The notes: generated by a model not told the origin, from the letters alone. DNA of 64,000 nucleotides from an uncultured Chitinophagaceae bacterium (GCA_936908745.1 CAKZFX010000011.1:310001-374000), one strand, 5' to 3'. Positions 17,092 through 25,680 are shown, numbered from the stretch's first letter. Program-made: numbers and translations.

Positions 17092-17883
17092 ATGGCTGGT
17101 ATAAAAAAAGAAAGTTTAAAAGAATTACTGGACCGTAAGACTGAACAATACAATCAACCTTACTTTATCAAGGATGATCCTATTGCGGTGCCACATCTTT
17201 TTACAAAGCAACAGGACATTGAGTTAGCGGGCTTTTTTGCGGCCATTTTTGCCTGGGGCAACCGGACCACGATTATTCAAAAGTCGAAGGAACTGATGCG
17301 GCTGATGGATAACAGCCCTTATGATTTCTGCAAAAACCACAGCGATGAAGATCTAAAGGCATTATTGGGTTTCAAGCACCGGACATTCAACGCTACGGAT
17401 CTTTTATACTTTATTAGTTTCTTTCAGCGTCACTACAACACATATGATAGTCTTGAAACCGCTTTCACCATGCACGGCAAAACGGTAGAAGAAATGCTGT
17501 CGGGCTTTCATCATTATTTCTTTTCGCTGGATGATGTGCCGCCAAGAACGAAGAAGCATGTTTCCACACCTGAACGAAAGTCAACCTGCAAACGGTTGAA
17601 TATGTTCCTGCGCTGGATGGTACGCAGGGATCAAAAAGGTGTTGACTTTGGCATCTGGAAAAACATCTCTCCTTCTCAATTGATCTGTCCCATTGATCTG
17701 CATGTGGCGAAAGTGGCAAGGCGGCTGCAGATCATTCAGCGCAAGCAAACGGATTGGCAAACGGCGGTTGAACTCACGGATTTCTTAAAAACACTCGACC
17801 CGACTGACCCGGTAAAATATGATTTTGCCTTATTCGGCATCGGAGCTATTGAGTCTAAGATTGAAAAATCAAATTTGATCTGA
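17092..17883 (+). CDS. TIGR02757 / DUF2400 family protein
   Basis: The 263-residue protein carries the DUF2400 signature: LLDRKTEQYNQP at the N-terminus, DPIAVPHLF, DIELAGFFAAIFAWGNR, FKHRTFN, and near the end LICPIDLHVAKVARRLQ and PVKYDFALFGIGA. The family is widespread in Bacteroidota and resembles helix-hairpin-helix DNA glycosylases of the EndoIII fold in its C-terminal half, but no biochemical role is established. The stop codon overlaps the start of the next gene (TGATG). Confidence 0.9.
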   Translation: MAGIKKESLKELLDRKTEQYNQPYFIKDDPIAVPHLFTKQQDIELAGFFAAIFAWGNRTTIIQKSKELMRLMDNSPYDFCKNHSDEDLKALLGFKHRTFNATDLLYFISFFQRHYNTYDSLETAFTMHGKTVEEMLSGFHHYFFSLDDVPPRTKKHVSTPERKSTCKRLNMFLRWMVRRDQKGVDFGIWKNISPSQLICPIDLHVAKVARRLQIIQRKQTDWQTAVELTDFLKTLDPTDPVKYDFALFGIGAIESKIEKSNLI

Positions 17884-18209
17884 TGGAAACAAATGACCAG
17901 CTATTATTAGCAGCCTTGGAAAAGGATATGGGATTGGTTACAACCCCTATCCACTCTTTTGCTGAAATCAGAACTACCTTAATCGGCCATATCAACCATC
18001 TTGTCAATACAGATTTTGAAAAGCTGGTTTTTTATCTCTATCGTATTGATGTGGATGAGGAAAAGATGCGTTACCTGTTGGCTCAAAAACAAGATCAGAA
18101 TGCTGCTGAATTAATTGCTGATCTGATTATTGAGCGGCAATTGCAAAAGATTGAGTATAGGAAGGGCAGGGAGGGTGGTGATAAGGTTGAAGGGGAAGAG
18201 AGGTGGTGA
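17883..18209 (+). CDS. Hypothetical protein coupled to the DUF2400 gene
   Basis: The 108-residue protein is not recognised by name. It is acidic and mostly helical, with HINHLVNTDFEKLVFYLYRIDVDEE and KMRYLLAQKQDQNAAELIADLIIERQ, and a charged tail. Its ATG shares a base with the stop of the DUF2400 gene, so translation is probably coupled. It is the last gene before the accessory island. Confidence 0.75.
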   Translation: METNDQLLLAALEKDMGLVTTPIHSFAEIRTTLIGHINHLVNTDFEKLVFYLYRIDVDEEKMRYLLAQKQDQNAAELIADLIIERQLQKIEYRKGREGGDKVEGEERW

Positions 18210-18215
18210 AAGTTA

Positions 18216-18260
18216 AACTCAACGAGCCAGTTCTCAAAAGGAACTGGCTCACATTGAGTT
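18216..18260. terminator. Hairpin at the island's left edge
   Basis: AACTCAA plus GAGCCAGTTC pair with GAACTGGCTC plus TTGAGTT around a 7-base loop. No T run follows on either strand. It separates a plus-strand operon from the convergent minus-strand RHS region, so it probably acts as a transcription barrier. Confidence 0.5.
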
Positions 18261-18307
18261 CATTGAAGCTAATAGATACATTTTCTTAATAGTCGCAAAA
18301 GTCAATA

Positions 18308-18517
18308 CTAAGACTTCTTCATATATTTATCTTTAGCGCATAAGAATAAACAGACCAACGAAACACAGCTAATAAGACTGCATCCAATCACAAATGAAGG
18401 GTTATATCCTATTAAGTCCTCCTCCTCCATAGATTTATAGGTTATAGCTGTTACAGGGAGAGCTGTTGTAATAAATACAAATAGAAAAAAGAATAAAAAA
18501 AGATTTAATGATTTCAT
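18308..18517 (-). CDS. Small membrane protein, candidate orphan immunity protein
   Basis: The 69-residue protein has two hydrophobic helices (LFLFFFLFVFITTALPV and SLISCVSLVCLFLCA) and a basic end. It is not a recognised family. It follows repeat copy A: after the conserved repeat end, the frame encoding LPPPPAA closes within six codons and this ATG follows seven bases after the stop. That placement matches the immunity genes of the neighbouring cassettes, which is the only basis for the proposed role. Confidence 0.5.
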   Translation of the reverse strand: MKSLNLFLFFFLFVFITTALPVTAITYKSMEEEDLIGYNPSFVIGCSLISCVSLVCLFLCAKDKYMKKS

Positions 18518-18540
18518 GTTCTAATTATTTGTTGGTAATA

Positions 18541-18763
18541 GGGCCGCAGGCGGTGGAGGTAGCTTGCAACTACCGACTTCTTACAAAAAACATCAAAACA
18601 AACAAAAAGACAAACTCTTCGAGTTTGATACTTCGTTACAAACGAAGCACACCAACCCTATAATTTTTATTCTACTTACTGATATCGAACAGTTTGATGC
18701 TTTGTTATAAACAAAGTATAACAACCTTATAGCTTTTATTTTGCTTATAGATATCAAACACTA
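18541..18763. repeat. Island repeat, copy A (with an extra half unit)
   Basis: This is the longest of four copies. It contains GGTAGCTTGCAACTACC at 18558-18574, CAAACTCTTCGAGTTTG at 18611-18627, CTTCGTTACAAACGAAG at 18631-18647, and a second hairpin CTTTGTTATAAACAAAG at 18700-18716. The second hairpin is the same stem with a C-G pair changed to T-A. It lies downstream of the immunity gene at 18774 on the minus strand. Confidence 0.85.
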
Positions 18764-18773
18764 AGTATCTGGC

Positions 18774-19121
18774 TTACTTTATTTTAGTACAACGATAATA
18801 ACGTTGAATAAATCCATGCTCAATTAAATTTTTGAAAATAAGGCTATCTTTTGTATGTTTTATTATTTCATTTCTAATAATCCCTTTTGTAGTCGTTAGA
18901 TTTAAGGTGTTATTTTTTTGATAGTACCTGAATGAATAAATGGTATCTCCAAAACTTGTAAAAATAGCAATTGAGTCTTTTTGAAAGGTTAATGAAGGAT
19001 AGTTAATTTGCCTTTCAGTTAGGCACCATGTACCAAGTAAATCAATCATACCTGCATCCTTTTGATTTTTTTTTGGTGATACACACGAACAAAAAAATAT
19101 TGTAATTAATAAATATTTCAT
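18774..19121 (-). CDS. Lipoprotein, candidate immunity protein for the metallopeptidase tip
   Basis: The 115-residue lipoprotein has a signal MKYLLITIFFCSC with the lipobox Cys near residue 11-13. The mature part is lipocalin-like in layout (LLGTWCLTERQINYPSLTF, then DSIAIFTSFGDTIYSFRYY, then TLNLTTTKG). Its ATG overlaps the stop of the metallopeptidase tip (TAATG), the arrangement expected of a toxin-immunity pair. Immunity is inferred from position and from the periplasmic location. No family name is recognised. Confidence 0.6.
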   Translation of the reverse strand: MKYLLITIFFCSCVSPKKNQKDAGMIDLLGTWCLTERQINYPSLTFQKDSIAIFTSFGDTIYSFRYYQKNNTLNLTTTKGIIRNEIIKHTKDSLIFKNLIEHGFIQRYYRCTKIK

Positions 19122-21075
19122 TAGTAAAATTTATTCGTTAAAGCCCCTAATCGTCCTTTACCTGTAGTAGGGTTATAGTTTATTTTATCAAGCTCTAAAT
19201 AGTTAATATCATTTTGATTTGCCTGACGACTTTGAGGATTCATTGTATTTACTGGAGCTCCCGTTGACAATGTTGTTGTTGCGCCTTTTGATGGGTCATA
19301 TGTATAGGGTGCATCGACATAAGTTCCTCTGGCATACATCAATCCCGGCTGTCCTTTACTCCGTTGGTCTCCGTCTATAGGATGACCAGCTCGTGTTCCC
19401 TTTACTGCCCCAAATCCATGCCCATACTCATGGCCCTCTGTCGTTGTATTTTCCCCTTGAACATTACTCAAAAGCCAAACTCCTGTATTAGCACCAGATT
19501 CACCCATAGGCCAAATGTCACTAAATGATACGTCTATCCCGTCTTCAACTACTTGATGTAGTTGTTTGCAATATCCGTATTATTTGTCACCTCATCTGCT
19601 GTTAGATCACCTCTATATTCAGCAGTAGTATTAAAGGTAACCGAATACTCAACACCTCCTATATCAACTTTTCCGTTTGCCCCATTCCATTGCTTATCAA
19701 TATCTGCAGCATAAGATTGAACCATCGCTTGGTACTTTGCTTCCAAAATGGAAAGCTTACCAGTACTATTGCCTCCCAAGCCATAAAAAACTATATGGGA
19801 ATTAACAGTAATAGTCTTATTCGTGTGGTCAATTACAGGTTGTCCTGAACGACCATCAGGGTCAATAAATAAAATAGGATTATTGTATGTATAATTATAA
19901 GGCGACCACCCATAAAACTGGTCTGCCAATGGGTCACTAACCATCCACCTCCCAATCTGGTTATCATACATCCTTGCACTGTAATCTAACCACTCTAAAC
20001 CTGAACCATCACTAAACTCCTTCCTTTGCTCTTCCTTGCCATTGTACTTGTATTTATTCTCTGCCGCACCGTTTAAAGCTTTGCTGGAGATTCCGTGCAT
20101 GGTAAGTCCAAACGGATAATAATGCGTCTCCTCCAATATCGGACCTCTCGTATGCACTACCTGCAAGTTGTCAAAGAACACATTGTACTTGCTTTCATTG
20201 CTGCAATACACATAAATGTAGCCATTTTTAGGGATGTTTATTGCAGGAATCGTGCTCAGGTCATGATTTTTTAGTACGCCTGTTCCGTTGGCATCTGTTC
20301 CCACCATGTCAAAGCTGCCGCTTACATGTTTAAATTGCTCATCCAGTATAATCCAGTTAATCGCTGCCTTCGGGCGGCTGGCATCCTGAACGGGCTGCGT
20401 ACCTATGAGGCCGCTCATGCTCGTAGGAAAGCCCGGTTGAGAACCTACCTGACTACCTGTCACTCCGTGTCCCGCAGCAGTGCCCGAACCCATGAGTACA
20501 TTAAGCAGATCGGCTACCAAAATTTCATTGCCGGATTTGTATAACCCGAACCCGAAGGCTTTTTATGATACGATTTGCCAAATATCTTTACGTTGTCTCC
20601 CGCCATCACTTTGAGCACAATACCCAACCCCATTTTATCATTGTTGGCGCCGCTGGTCGCATTGAGTTTGTATAACCGGCTGCTATTAGCAGACGTGTTG
20701 CTATAAGGGTTAACGCTGTTATAAGGAGGATTGCCATTGTTGTTTTGATAAACAGGTATGCCGGTGGCAGCTGATTGGTCAACTATGTTAGCAGCGTTGA
20801 TCGTATAGTATGATTGCTCTTTAGTAATTGCCGTTCCCCCATTGAATGAAGCATTTTCTAAAGTAGCTGCAGGGTAGTCCTCTTTTTGCTCATCTGTCAG
20901 CAGCATCCGCACATTGCCTAAGTGGTCTTTGAGCATATAGTCAAACCAAAGTGCCTGTAATAAGGCTTAGCGGCGTTTGGCTTGACAAATTGGGCTTTGA
21001 ACCCGAAAAGCGTATCACCGTTACCACGATGCCAAAGCTCCTTATTATTCAGGTAGAAGAATGATACACAACAAA
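19121..21075 (-). pseudogene. Frameshifted RHS-repeat gene with a metallopeptidase-like tip
   Basis: This is the 3' part of an RHS gene read in four consecutive frames. Core landmarks are LKDHLGNVRMLLTDEQ, HYYPFGLTMHGISSKALNG, KYNGKEEQRKEF, LEWLDYSARMYDNQIGRW, SPYNYTYNNPILFIDPDGR. Three single-base losses break it: near 20955 (AGGCA where AGGGCA restores ALWFDYMLKDH), near 20529 (GCAATG where GCAAATG restores NEILVADLLN), and near 19544 (before VVEDGIDVSF). After DPDG comes a variable tip of about 240 residues with HEYGHGFG (an HExxH zinc-peptidase motif) and GLMYARGTY as a possible Met-turn. No 5' end, signal peptide or YD-repeat body is present. Confidence 0.8.
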
Positions 21076-21102
21076 GCCGCCTGTAATGAAAACGGGCGGC
21101 TT
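21071..21102 (-). terminator. Terminator after the candidate immunity lipoprotein
   Basis: On the minus strand, AAGCCGCC and GGCGGCTT arms around a 14-base loop are followed by TGTTGTGT. It starts four bases past the lipoprotein stop. The tail is not a pure T run, so strength is uncertain. Confidence 0.6.
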
Positions 21103-21105
21103 ACT

Positions 21106-21621
21106 CTATTGCGCTGAAAAAGTGTATAAATCCCCACCTTCTTTTGTGCAGGATATAAATATTTGATGAGGTATGCTGTCTTTAAAATTGATTGATGTAG
21201 TCTGATTACACCTATCATTGTTATAGTTAAAAACTAAATTAGTTCCTTCAACTCTTTGCGGGGCATCTATCAGTCCTCCTACATAGTAATACCCAATTTT
21301 TTTGTTGTTAGTATCATAAATATTTACAGTGCAGCTTGCTCGCTTTGAGTCTTCATATAATCCAGCGAAAACTACATTATTTAAAAATTTCAAATAATCT
21401 CCCTGTAAGGTTTTGATGTTTCCTAAATATGTAACCTTATACTCCAGTATTCCTTTTGAAGATGGCACTTTGAAAAAATATTCTTCCCCCTTTTTGTTTT
21501 CACTTAATACCAGTTTATTAACCTTCTCATCAAATTCATCTTCCGACTGTTTATTACCGCTGTTCATACAACCTGTAAAAGCCAACTGAATGATGATTAA
21601 TATAAAAACGACTGACTTCAT
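21106..21621 (-). CDS. Lipoprotein, candidate immunity protein for the transglycosylase-like tip
   Basis: The 171-residue lipoprotein begins MKSVVFILIIIQLAFTGCMNS with the lipobox Cys at residue 18. The mature part is beta-rich (YFFKVPSSKGILEYKVTYLG and NIYDTNNKKIGYYYVGGL) with a disulfide-capable Cys set near RASCTVN, DRCNQT and FISCTKEGG. It follows the orphan tip at 21627 by five bases and has its own terminator. A lipid-anchored inhibitor of a cell-wall hydrolase is a reasonable idea, by analogy with periplasmic lysozyme inhibitors, but this is inference. Confidence 0.6.
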   Translation of the reverse strand: MKSVVFILIIIQLAFTGCMNSGNKQSEDEFDEKVNKLVLSENKKGEEYFFKVPSSKGILEYKVTYLGNIKTLQGDYLKFLNNVVFAGLYEDSKRASCTVNIYDTNNKKIGYYYVGGLIDAPQRVEGTNLVFNYNNDRCNQTTSINFKDSIPHQIFISCTKEGGDLYTFSAQ

Positions 21622-21626
21622 GATTT

Positions 21627-22097
21627 TTAGTAGTTAGAAGGAGTTGGAGCAACAGCACTATTTATCATTGCCTTGATATAGTCTTGGTATCCTTTAACAC
21701 CACCACCATTATAATTGCCTGCTGCTTGTAACCACCCTTTGAAAGAATACGTTGTTGTTGTTGTCCCATTTTTATTGTCATATTTAACATCTATTCCTCC
21801 TCTGAAACCCTTGCCTGCCATTAGTCTTATTCCAAGAAATAAAGAATTGGTAGTGCTAATTTCCATGCCTTTGGTCATGCCTATTGATTCTTTTTGAGTT
21901 TTTGTAGCATTCCAATCCCCAGGATTATTTGCAGTAAGAATATCTGCTTCGCCGTTAGCACCTGCATGTGATTCTTGCAAAGCAACTGCTTTAACTAAAG
22001 TTGGGTCTAAATCAGGTATTTTCTTGGCTTCATCTGCGGGGATTGGGGCCGCAGGCGGTGGAGGTAGCTTATAACTACCGACTTCATACAAAAACAA
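21627..22097 (-). CDS. Orphan RHS-type C-terminal tip, lysozyme/transglycosylase-like
   Basis: The frame opens inside repeat copy B, directly after an in-frame TGA, and has no ATG at its beginning (only TTG). It reads EVGSYKLPPPPAAP, then PDLDPTLVKAVALQESHAG, which resembles the catalytic-Glu helix of SLT/lysozyme-fold hydrolases, then ILTANNPGDW, and ends with AAGNYNGGGVKGYQDYIKAM, like the C-terminal lobe of such enzymes. Without a secretion core it cannot be delivered, so it looks like a silent cassette that becomes active only after joining an RHS core. Its 157 codons are intact. Immunity candidate 21106-21621 follows. Confidence 0.6.
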   Translation of the reverse strand: MFLYEVGSYKLPPPPAAPIPADEAKKIPDLDPTLVKAVALQESHAGANGEADILTANNPGDWNATKTQKESIGMTKGMEISTTNSLFLGIRLMAGKGFRGGIDVKYDNKNGTTTTTYSFKGWLQAAGNYNGGGVKGYQDYIKAMINSAVAPTPSNY

Positions 22098-22193
22098 TCA
22101 ACAAAACAAACAAACTCTTCGAATTTAATACTTCGTTACAAACGAAGTATAACAATCCTAAAGCTTTATTTTCTTTCCTGGTTCAGAACACTA
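22046..22193. repeat. Island repeat, copy B
   Basis: Contains GGTAGCTTATAACTACC at 22063-22079 (the centre GC of copies A and D is AT here, keeping the palindrome) and CTTCGTTACAAACGAAG at 22131-22147. The second stem is degraded (CAAACTCTTCGAATTT). It overlaps the start of the orphan tip at 21627-22097. Confidence 0.85.
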
Positions 22194-22215
22194 CGGACAA
22201 CAGGGGTTTTACATA

Positions 22216-22683
22216 TTAAGCATGCTGTTTGGTAAAAAAAATTTTTATATCTTCTATAAATTTGTTCTTATCAAAATCGTTTGTTTTTTTTGACAGCACA
22301 TCAAGATTAGATAAAGAGTTAAGTATTACTGTAGCTAATTCGCTTTTTGACTGTAACTCATCGCCTCCTGTAAATGTATAAAACTGCTCGCCATTCAATT
22401 TAATTTCGTAACTAAATGTTTTTTCAACAACTAAATCTTCCCCTGTAAGATTTGATTTTTTTGTTTTAAACTCAACATATTTCGGCTTTTTAGGTTTATA
22501 CCATTGTTCATAACCGGGTCTTTCCATAACTATTAAAAAACCAATATCAATTTTTTTTACCTTTTCCCCGTAATTGCGATTAAGCAAATAATTGTTTAAC
22601 TGATTTGACAAGTCATAAATAAGATTCGCCTTCTCTTGAATAAGACTGTCATCTGATACGACTACCCTTAACTGCATTTTCAT
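22216..22683 (-). CDS. Hypothetical protein, candidate orphan immunity protein
   Basis: This 155-residue cytoplasmic protein has no signal peptide. It starts MKMQLRVVVSDDSLIQEKANLIYDLS and contains KKIDIGFLIVMERPGYEQWY, with a helical C-terminus (ILNSLSNLDVLSKKTNDF). It is unrecognised. It follows repeat copy C: the repeat-encoded frame LPPPPAA stops after eight more codons, and this gene starts within six bases. Its toxin partner is missing, if it ever had one. Confidence 0.55.
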   Translation of the reverse strand: MKMQLRVVVSDDSLIQEKANLIYDLSNQLNNYLLNRNYGEKVKKIDIGFLIVMERPGYEQWYKPKKPKYVEFKTKKSNLTGEDLVVEKTFSYEIKLNGEQFYTFTGGDELQSKSELATVILNSLSNLDVLSKKTNDFDKNKFIEDIKIFFTKQHA

Positions 22684-22713
22684 TTTATCTAAATATTTTA
22701 TTCCCAGGTGGTA

Positions 22714-22850
22714 AGGCCGCAGGCGGTGGAGGTAGCTTATAACTACCGACTTCTTATAAAAAACATCAAACTAAACAAAAGACAAACCAGTTTGATACTT
22801 CGTTACAAACGAAGCATAACAACCCTAAAGTTTTAATTTTATCAAAGAAC
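22714..22850. repeat. Island repeat, copy C
   Basis: Contains GGTAGCTTATAACTACC at 22731-22747, a shortened second stem CAAACCAGTTTG at 22783-22794 (the inner bases lost symmetrically so the stem still closes), and CTTCGTTACAAACGAAG at 22798-22814. Confidence 0.85.
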
Positions 22851-22984
22851 CGAATACTCAGGACAACTGAGGAATAAGAATACTACGAAGAACGAGGGCA
22901 GGTAAAAGCTGTGCATTATTCAGGTAGAAGAATGATACAAATAAATAGGAACTCTGTCCGTACTTTTTGAACAGTCTCCTTGTT

Positions 22985-23423
22985 TTAGTTTTGTTGCTTT
23001 CGATAACACAAACCTACAATGCTTGGTGTGTGATATAAATCATAAATACCCTTATTAGGTTCAATACAAATGACAGTAGCCTCGTCATAAGTATAGCACT
23101 GAACATCAAGAGAGTTTACAGGCTTAATTTTCACTCCATTTATTTCAGGCGCTTCATTTTTTCTGGAATGTAATTCAAGGTTGTAAGACCGCCCAACCTC
23201 TATCTTTTTTTTACACTCTGAAATATGGTAGTTTTCCTTTTTTACCACTATTTTATAGTTAGTGTCTTTTTTAGTTGCATATATAACATACCAGTTGTTT
23301 ATTGAATCAATTGCCCTTATTGAGTATAACGAATTACTTTGGGACACGTTGTTTATTTTTTTTTGAATCAGCACAAGAACAAAACAATGCAAATATCAAT
23401 ATCGCACTTCCTAAAATTTTCAT
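22985..23423 (-). pseudogene. Frameshifted lipoprotein gene, candidate immunity protein
   Basis: The ATG at 23423 overlaps the stop of the orphan tip (TAATG) and starts a lipoprotein signal, MKILGSAILIFALFCSCADS. The frame then enters a run of nine A (near 23356-23364, minus strand) and soon hits a stop. Removing one A joins it to the long downstream frame with INNVSQSNSLYSIRAID, NWYVIYATKKDTNYKIVVKK and YDLYHTPSIVGLCYRK, giving about 145 residues. It may be a true pseudogene, a phase-variable gene, or a sequencing error at a homopolymer. Confidence 0.6.
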
Positions 23424-23653
23424 TACGGTAATTTTTGAATTATTACTCTTATTCCTTGTGTATTAATAACAGACCATTCAACTCTTGCTACGTTAGCAGG
23501 ATAGCCCCCTGATGGTGTCATAAACATGATATTTCCAGCAGCATCGTATAGTGTTTCTCTTACTGTTCCAGACTGATTAGTTGCGCTGGTATGGGCGGGG
23601 CCGAGGCTGCAAACAGCCGCAGGCGGTGGAGGTAGCTTGCAACTACCGACTTC
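23423..23653 (-). CDS. Orphan RHS-type C-terminal tip fragment
   Basis: A 76-codon frame opens right after a TAA within repeat copy D, with no start codon. It encodes EVGSCKLPPPPAAV, then LGPAHTSATNQSGTVRETL, YDAAGNIMFMTPSGGYPANV and ARVEWSVINTQGIRVIIQKLP. The wording GTVRETLYDAAGN recalls YD-type repeat text, so it may be a chewed end of an RHS protein. Like the tip at 21627 it is not expressible alone. The following lipoprotein gene overlaps its stop. Confidence 0.5.
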   Translation of the reverse strand, partial: EVGSCKLPPPPAAVCSLGPAHTSATNQSGTVRETLYDAAGNIMFMTPSGGYPANVARVEWSVINTQGIRVIIQKLP

Positions 23654-23761
23654 TTACAAAAAACAAACAACAAAACAAACAAACTCTTCGAGTTTTGATA
23701 TTTCGTTTAAAACAAAGCATAACAACACTATAGTTTTTGCTTTGTTTACTGGTTTCGAACA
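23614..23761. repeat. Island repeat, copy D
   Basis: Contains GGTAGCTTGCAACTACC at 23631-23647, CAAACTCTTCGAGTTTTG from 23680, and the most diverged main stem TTTCGTTTAAAACAAAG at 23701-23717, which keeps most but not all pairs. It begins directly after the stop of the membrane protein gene at 23762. Confidence 0.8.
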
Positions 23762-24214
23762 CTAAGAAGAACCGGGTTTTACAGATAAGTTTATTGTTTG
23801 GGCACTTGGCTTAGAAGAAGAATTTTTATTTCTCACGCCTCCTAATAAAACTAAAATCAAACTAGCTACTAATATAAAAATACTAATTATAGTTACAGTT
23901 AGATATGATAATTTCTTATCAGCTTTTTCAAAATCATCTTTATTTTTAAAAACTATCAAATAATTTGGTATAGCAAAAATTATAACTGATCCATACACAA
24001 GAAATTTGTTTAACTGATACCCTTTTTTGAGTAAAATATAAATAAGACTTTCACAACCAAAAATGAATGATACAAACAAAAAAAGAGTGAACATAAACGT
24101 AGCATAATATGGCACATCAGATTTTATCTTATCCCGAAATAAATAAAATAATCCGTAACAAAATTTTTTATACCACTCTAACATATCTTTTCTTTTATAT
24201 TGCCATGCTACCAT
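23762..24214 (-). CDS. Membrane protein, candidate immunity protein for the RHS tip
   Basis: The product is about 150 residues with four hydrophobic segments (ATFMFTLFLFVSFIFG, LIYILLKKGYQL.., FLVYGSVIIFAIPNYLIVF and LTVTIISIFILVASLILVLLG) and a Ser-rich soluble tail. The ATG at 24214 lies inside the last codons of the RHS gene (..NWLW, stop at 24208), so translation is coupled. ATG 24184 is an alternative. A membrane-located immunity protein would suit a pore-forming or membrane-acting tip; that is inferred. No family is recognised. Confidence 0.6.
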   Translation of the reverse strand: MVAWQYKRKDMLEWYKKFCYGLFYLFRDKIKSDVPYYATFMFTLFLFVSFIFGCESLIYILLKKGYQLNKFLVYGSVIIFAIPNYLIVFKNKDDFEKADKKLSYLTVTIISIFILVASLILVLLGGVRNKNSSSKPSAQTINLSVKPGSS

Positions 24215-25680
24215 AACCAATTTTCTAAAAAGCCATAGGCTATACTAATACCTGCCCCTACCGGGCCTAAATAACCAATAGCATTCATCGTTAAATTTAC
24301 AGCCAGATGTGCACCAGAAATTTTTCCATTTTGATAATCCATATAATCGTTTGCTGCACCATATAAAGAAAATGCTATCCCAACTTTTTGCAATCCAGAT
24401 TTTGCACCTTTACTAACAGACATGTCTTTTTTTACAGATTCTTCTACTACAGTAACTGCTGGTGCTAATACATTATCTACATAAGCATCGATAACATCTT
24501 TAACTCCTGTACCTTCTTCTATACCATCTTTCACACCGACACCTTGCTCAGAGTTTTCTTCTGCATTCTTTTCAGCTATTTTTTTATCTGGCACTCCATA
24601 CATTAATTTTGTGGCTGTGCCGTCTGCATTTAACTGATAAGGAGCAGTATTGGGGTCTGTATCTGTAAAGGCTTTATCCTCAATTCCTGTTTTCCCGACG
24701 TATTGAACATCTGAATATTCCCCATTTCCATTAGCTCCCATCGTCTTAGCCCATCTTTCTGCACTCTTCTGATCTGTAACATTTTCATTCCATACTAAAT
24801 TTTTTTGACCAGTTGCATCCGTATAACGAATCCAATCGGTCGGTGCCATTCCATCAGGATCAATAAACCGTATTGGATTATCAAACGCATAATTATACGG
24901 TGAAAACCTTCGCATTTGTTCACTCAACGGGTCAATATGGTTCCACCTTCCAATCTGATTATCATACATCCTCGCCCCGTAATCGAGCCATTCAAGACCC
25001 GAACCGTCATTAAACTCTTTTCTTTGCTCTTCCTTGCCATTATACTTAAACTTATTCTCTGCTGCACCGTTTAATGCCTTTGATGATATTCCCGCCATCG
25101 TCAGTCCAAAAGGATAATAATGCGTTTCTTCCAATATAGGACTTCTCGTATGCACTACTTGTAAATTATCAAAGTACACATTCACAGGGCTTTCATTACT
25201 AATATAAATATACACATAACCATTCTTTTGTGCCATCAGGTTCTGTAATTCACTGAAGTGTTCTTTTAACCCAGCCGTATTGTTAACGGCACTAAAACCC
25301 TGGTTACCTGTCACCGGCCTGAACTGATCGTCCAGGAAAATATAATTGATAAATGCCTTGGGTCTGTTTGGATAACCGGCATTATCTCTTGAAGGGTTAT
25401 TTATATAAGAATTAAGAGGGTTTGTTACATTACCAACAGTGTTTAGCTCAGTGGCACTCGAATGTGCTCCTGCCGTAGCTGCTGTTGGCGTTCCCATCAG
25501 TCCGTTCAATATATCCAAAACGGCTGGAGCGATATTTACACCAGTTCCCCCGGTATTGTTTTCATACCAGTAGCTGCTTCCTAATACATCTATCCTGTCT
25601 CCTGCCATTACTTTTAAAGCTATACCCAGGCCTGTTTTGTTTGTATTGCTATTAACTTTATATAGTTTCAGACTATTACA
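24208..25680 (-). pseudogene. 5'-truncated RHS-repeat gene with intact 3' end and variable tip
   Basis: A 490-codon open frame begins abruptly at about 25680 with NSLKLYKVN and GLGIALKVMAGDR, homologous to the inner part of the RHS gene at 19121-21075. It continues through PILEETHYYPFGLTMAGISS, KYNGKEEQRKEFNDGSG, ARMYDNQIGRWNHIDPLSEQ and NPIRFIDPDG. The tip of about 220 residues after DPDG ends in small hydrophobic repeats (HLAVNLTMNAIGYLGPVGAGIS). An ATG at 25608 exists, but upstream core, YD repeats and signal are missing. A coiled-coil gene lies against the broken end. It is probably not exported in this form. Confidence 0.75.

Noticed and set aside
18541..23761. Integron cassette array
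   Set aside because: The hairpin repeats between small genes look similar in layout, but no integrase gene or recognisable attC core (GTTRRRY) was seen; kept only as an alternative in the repeat finding.
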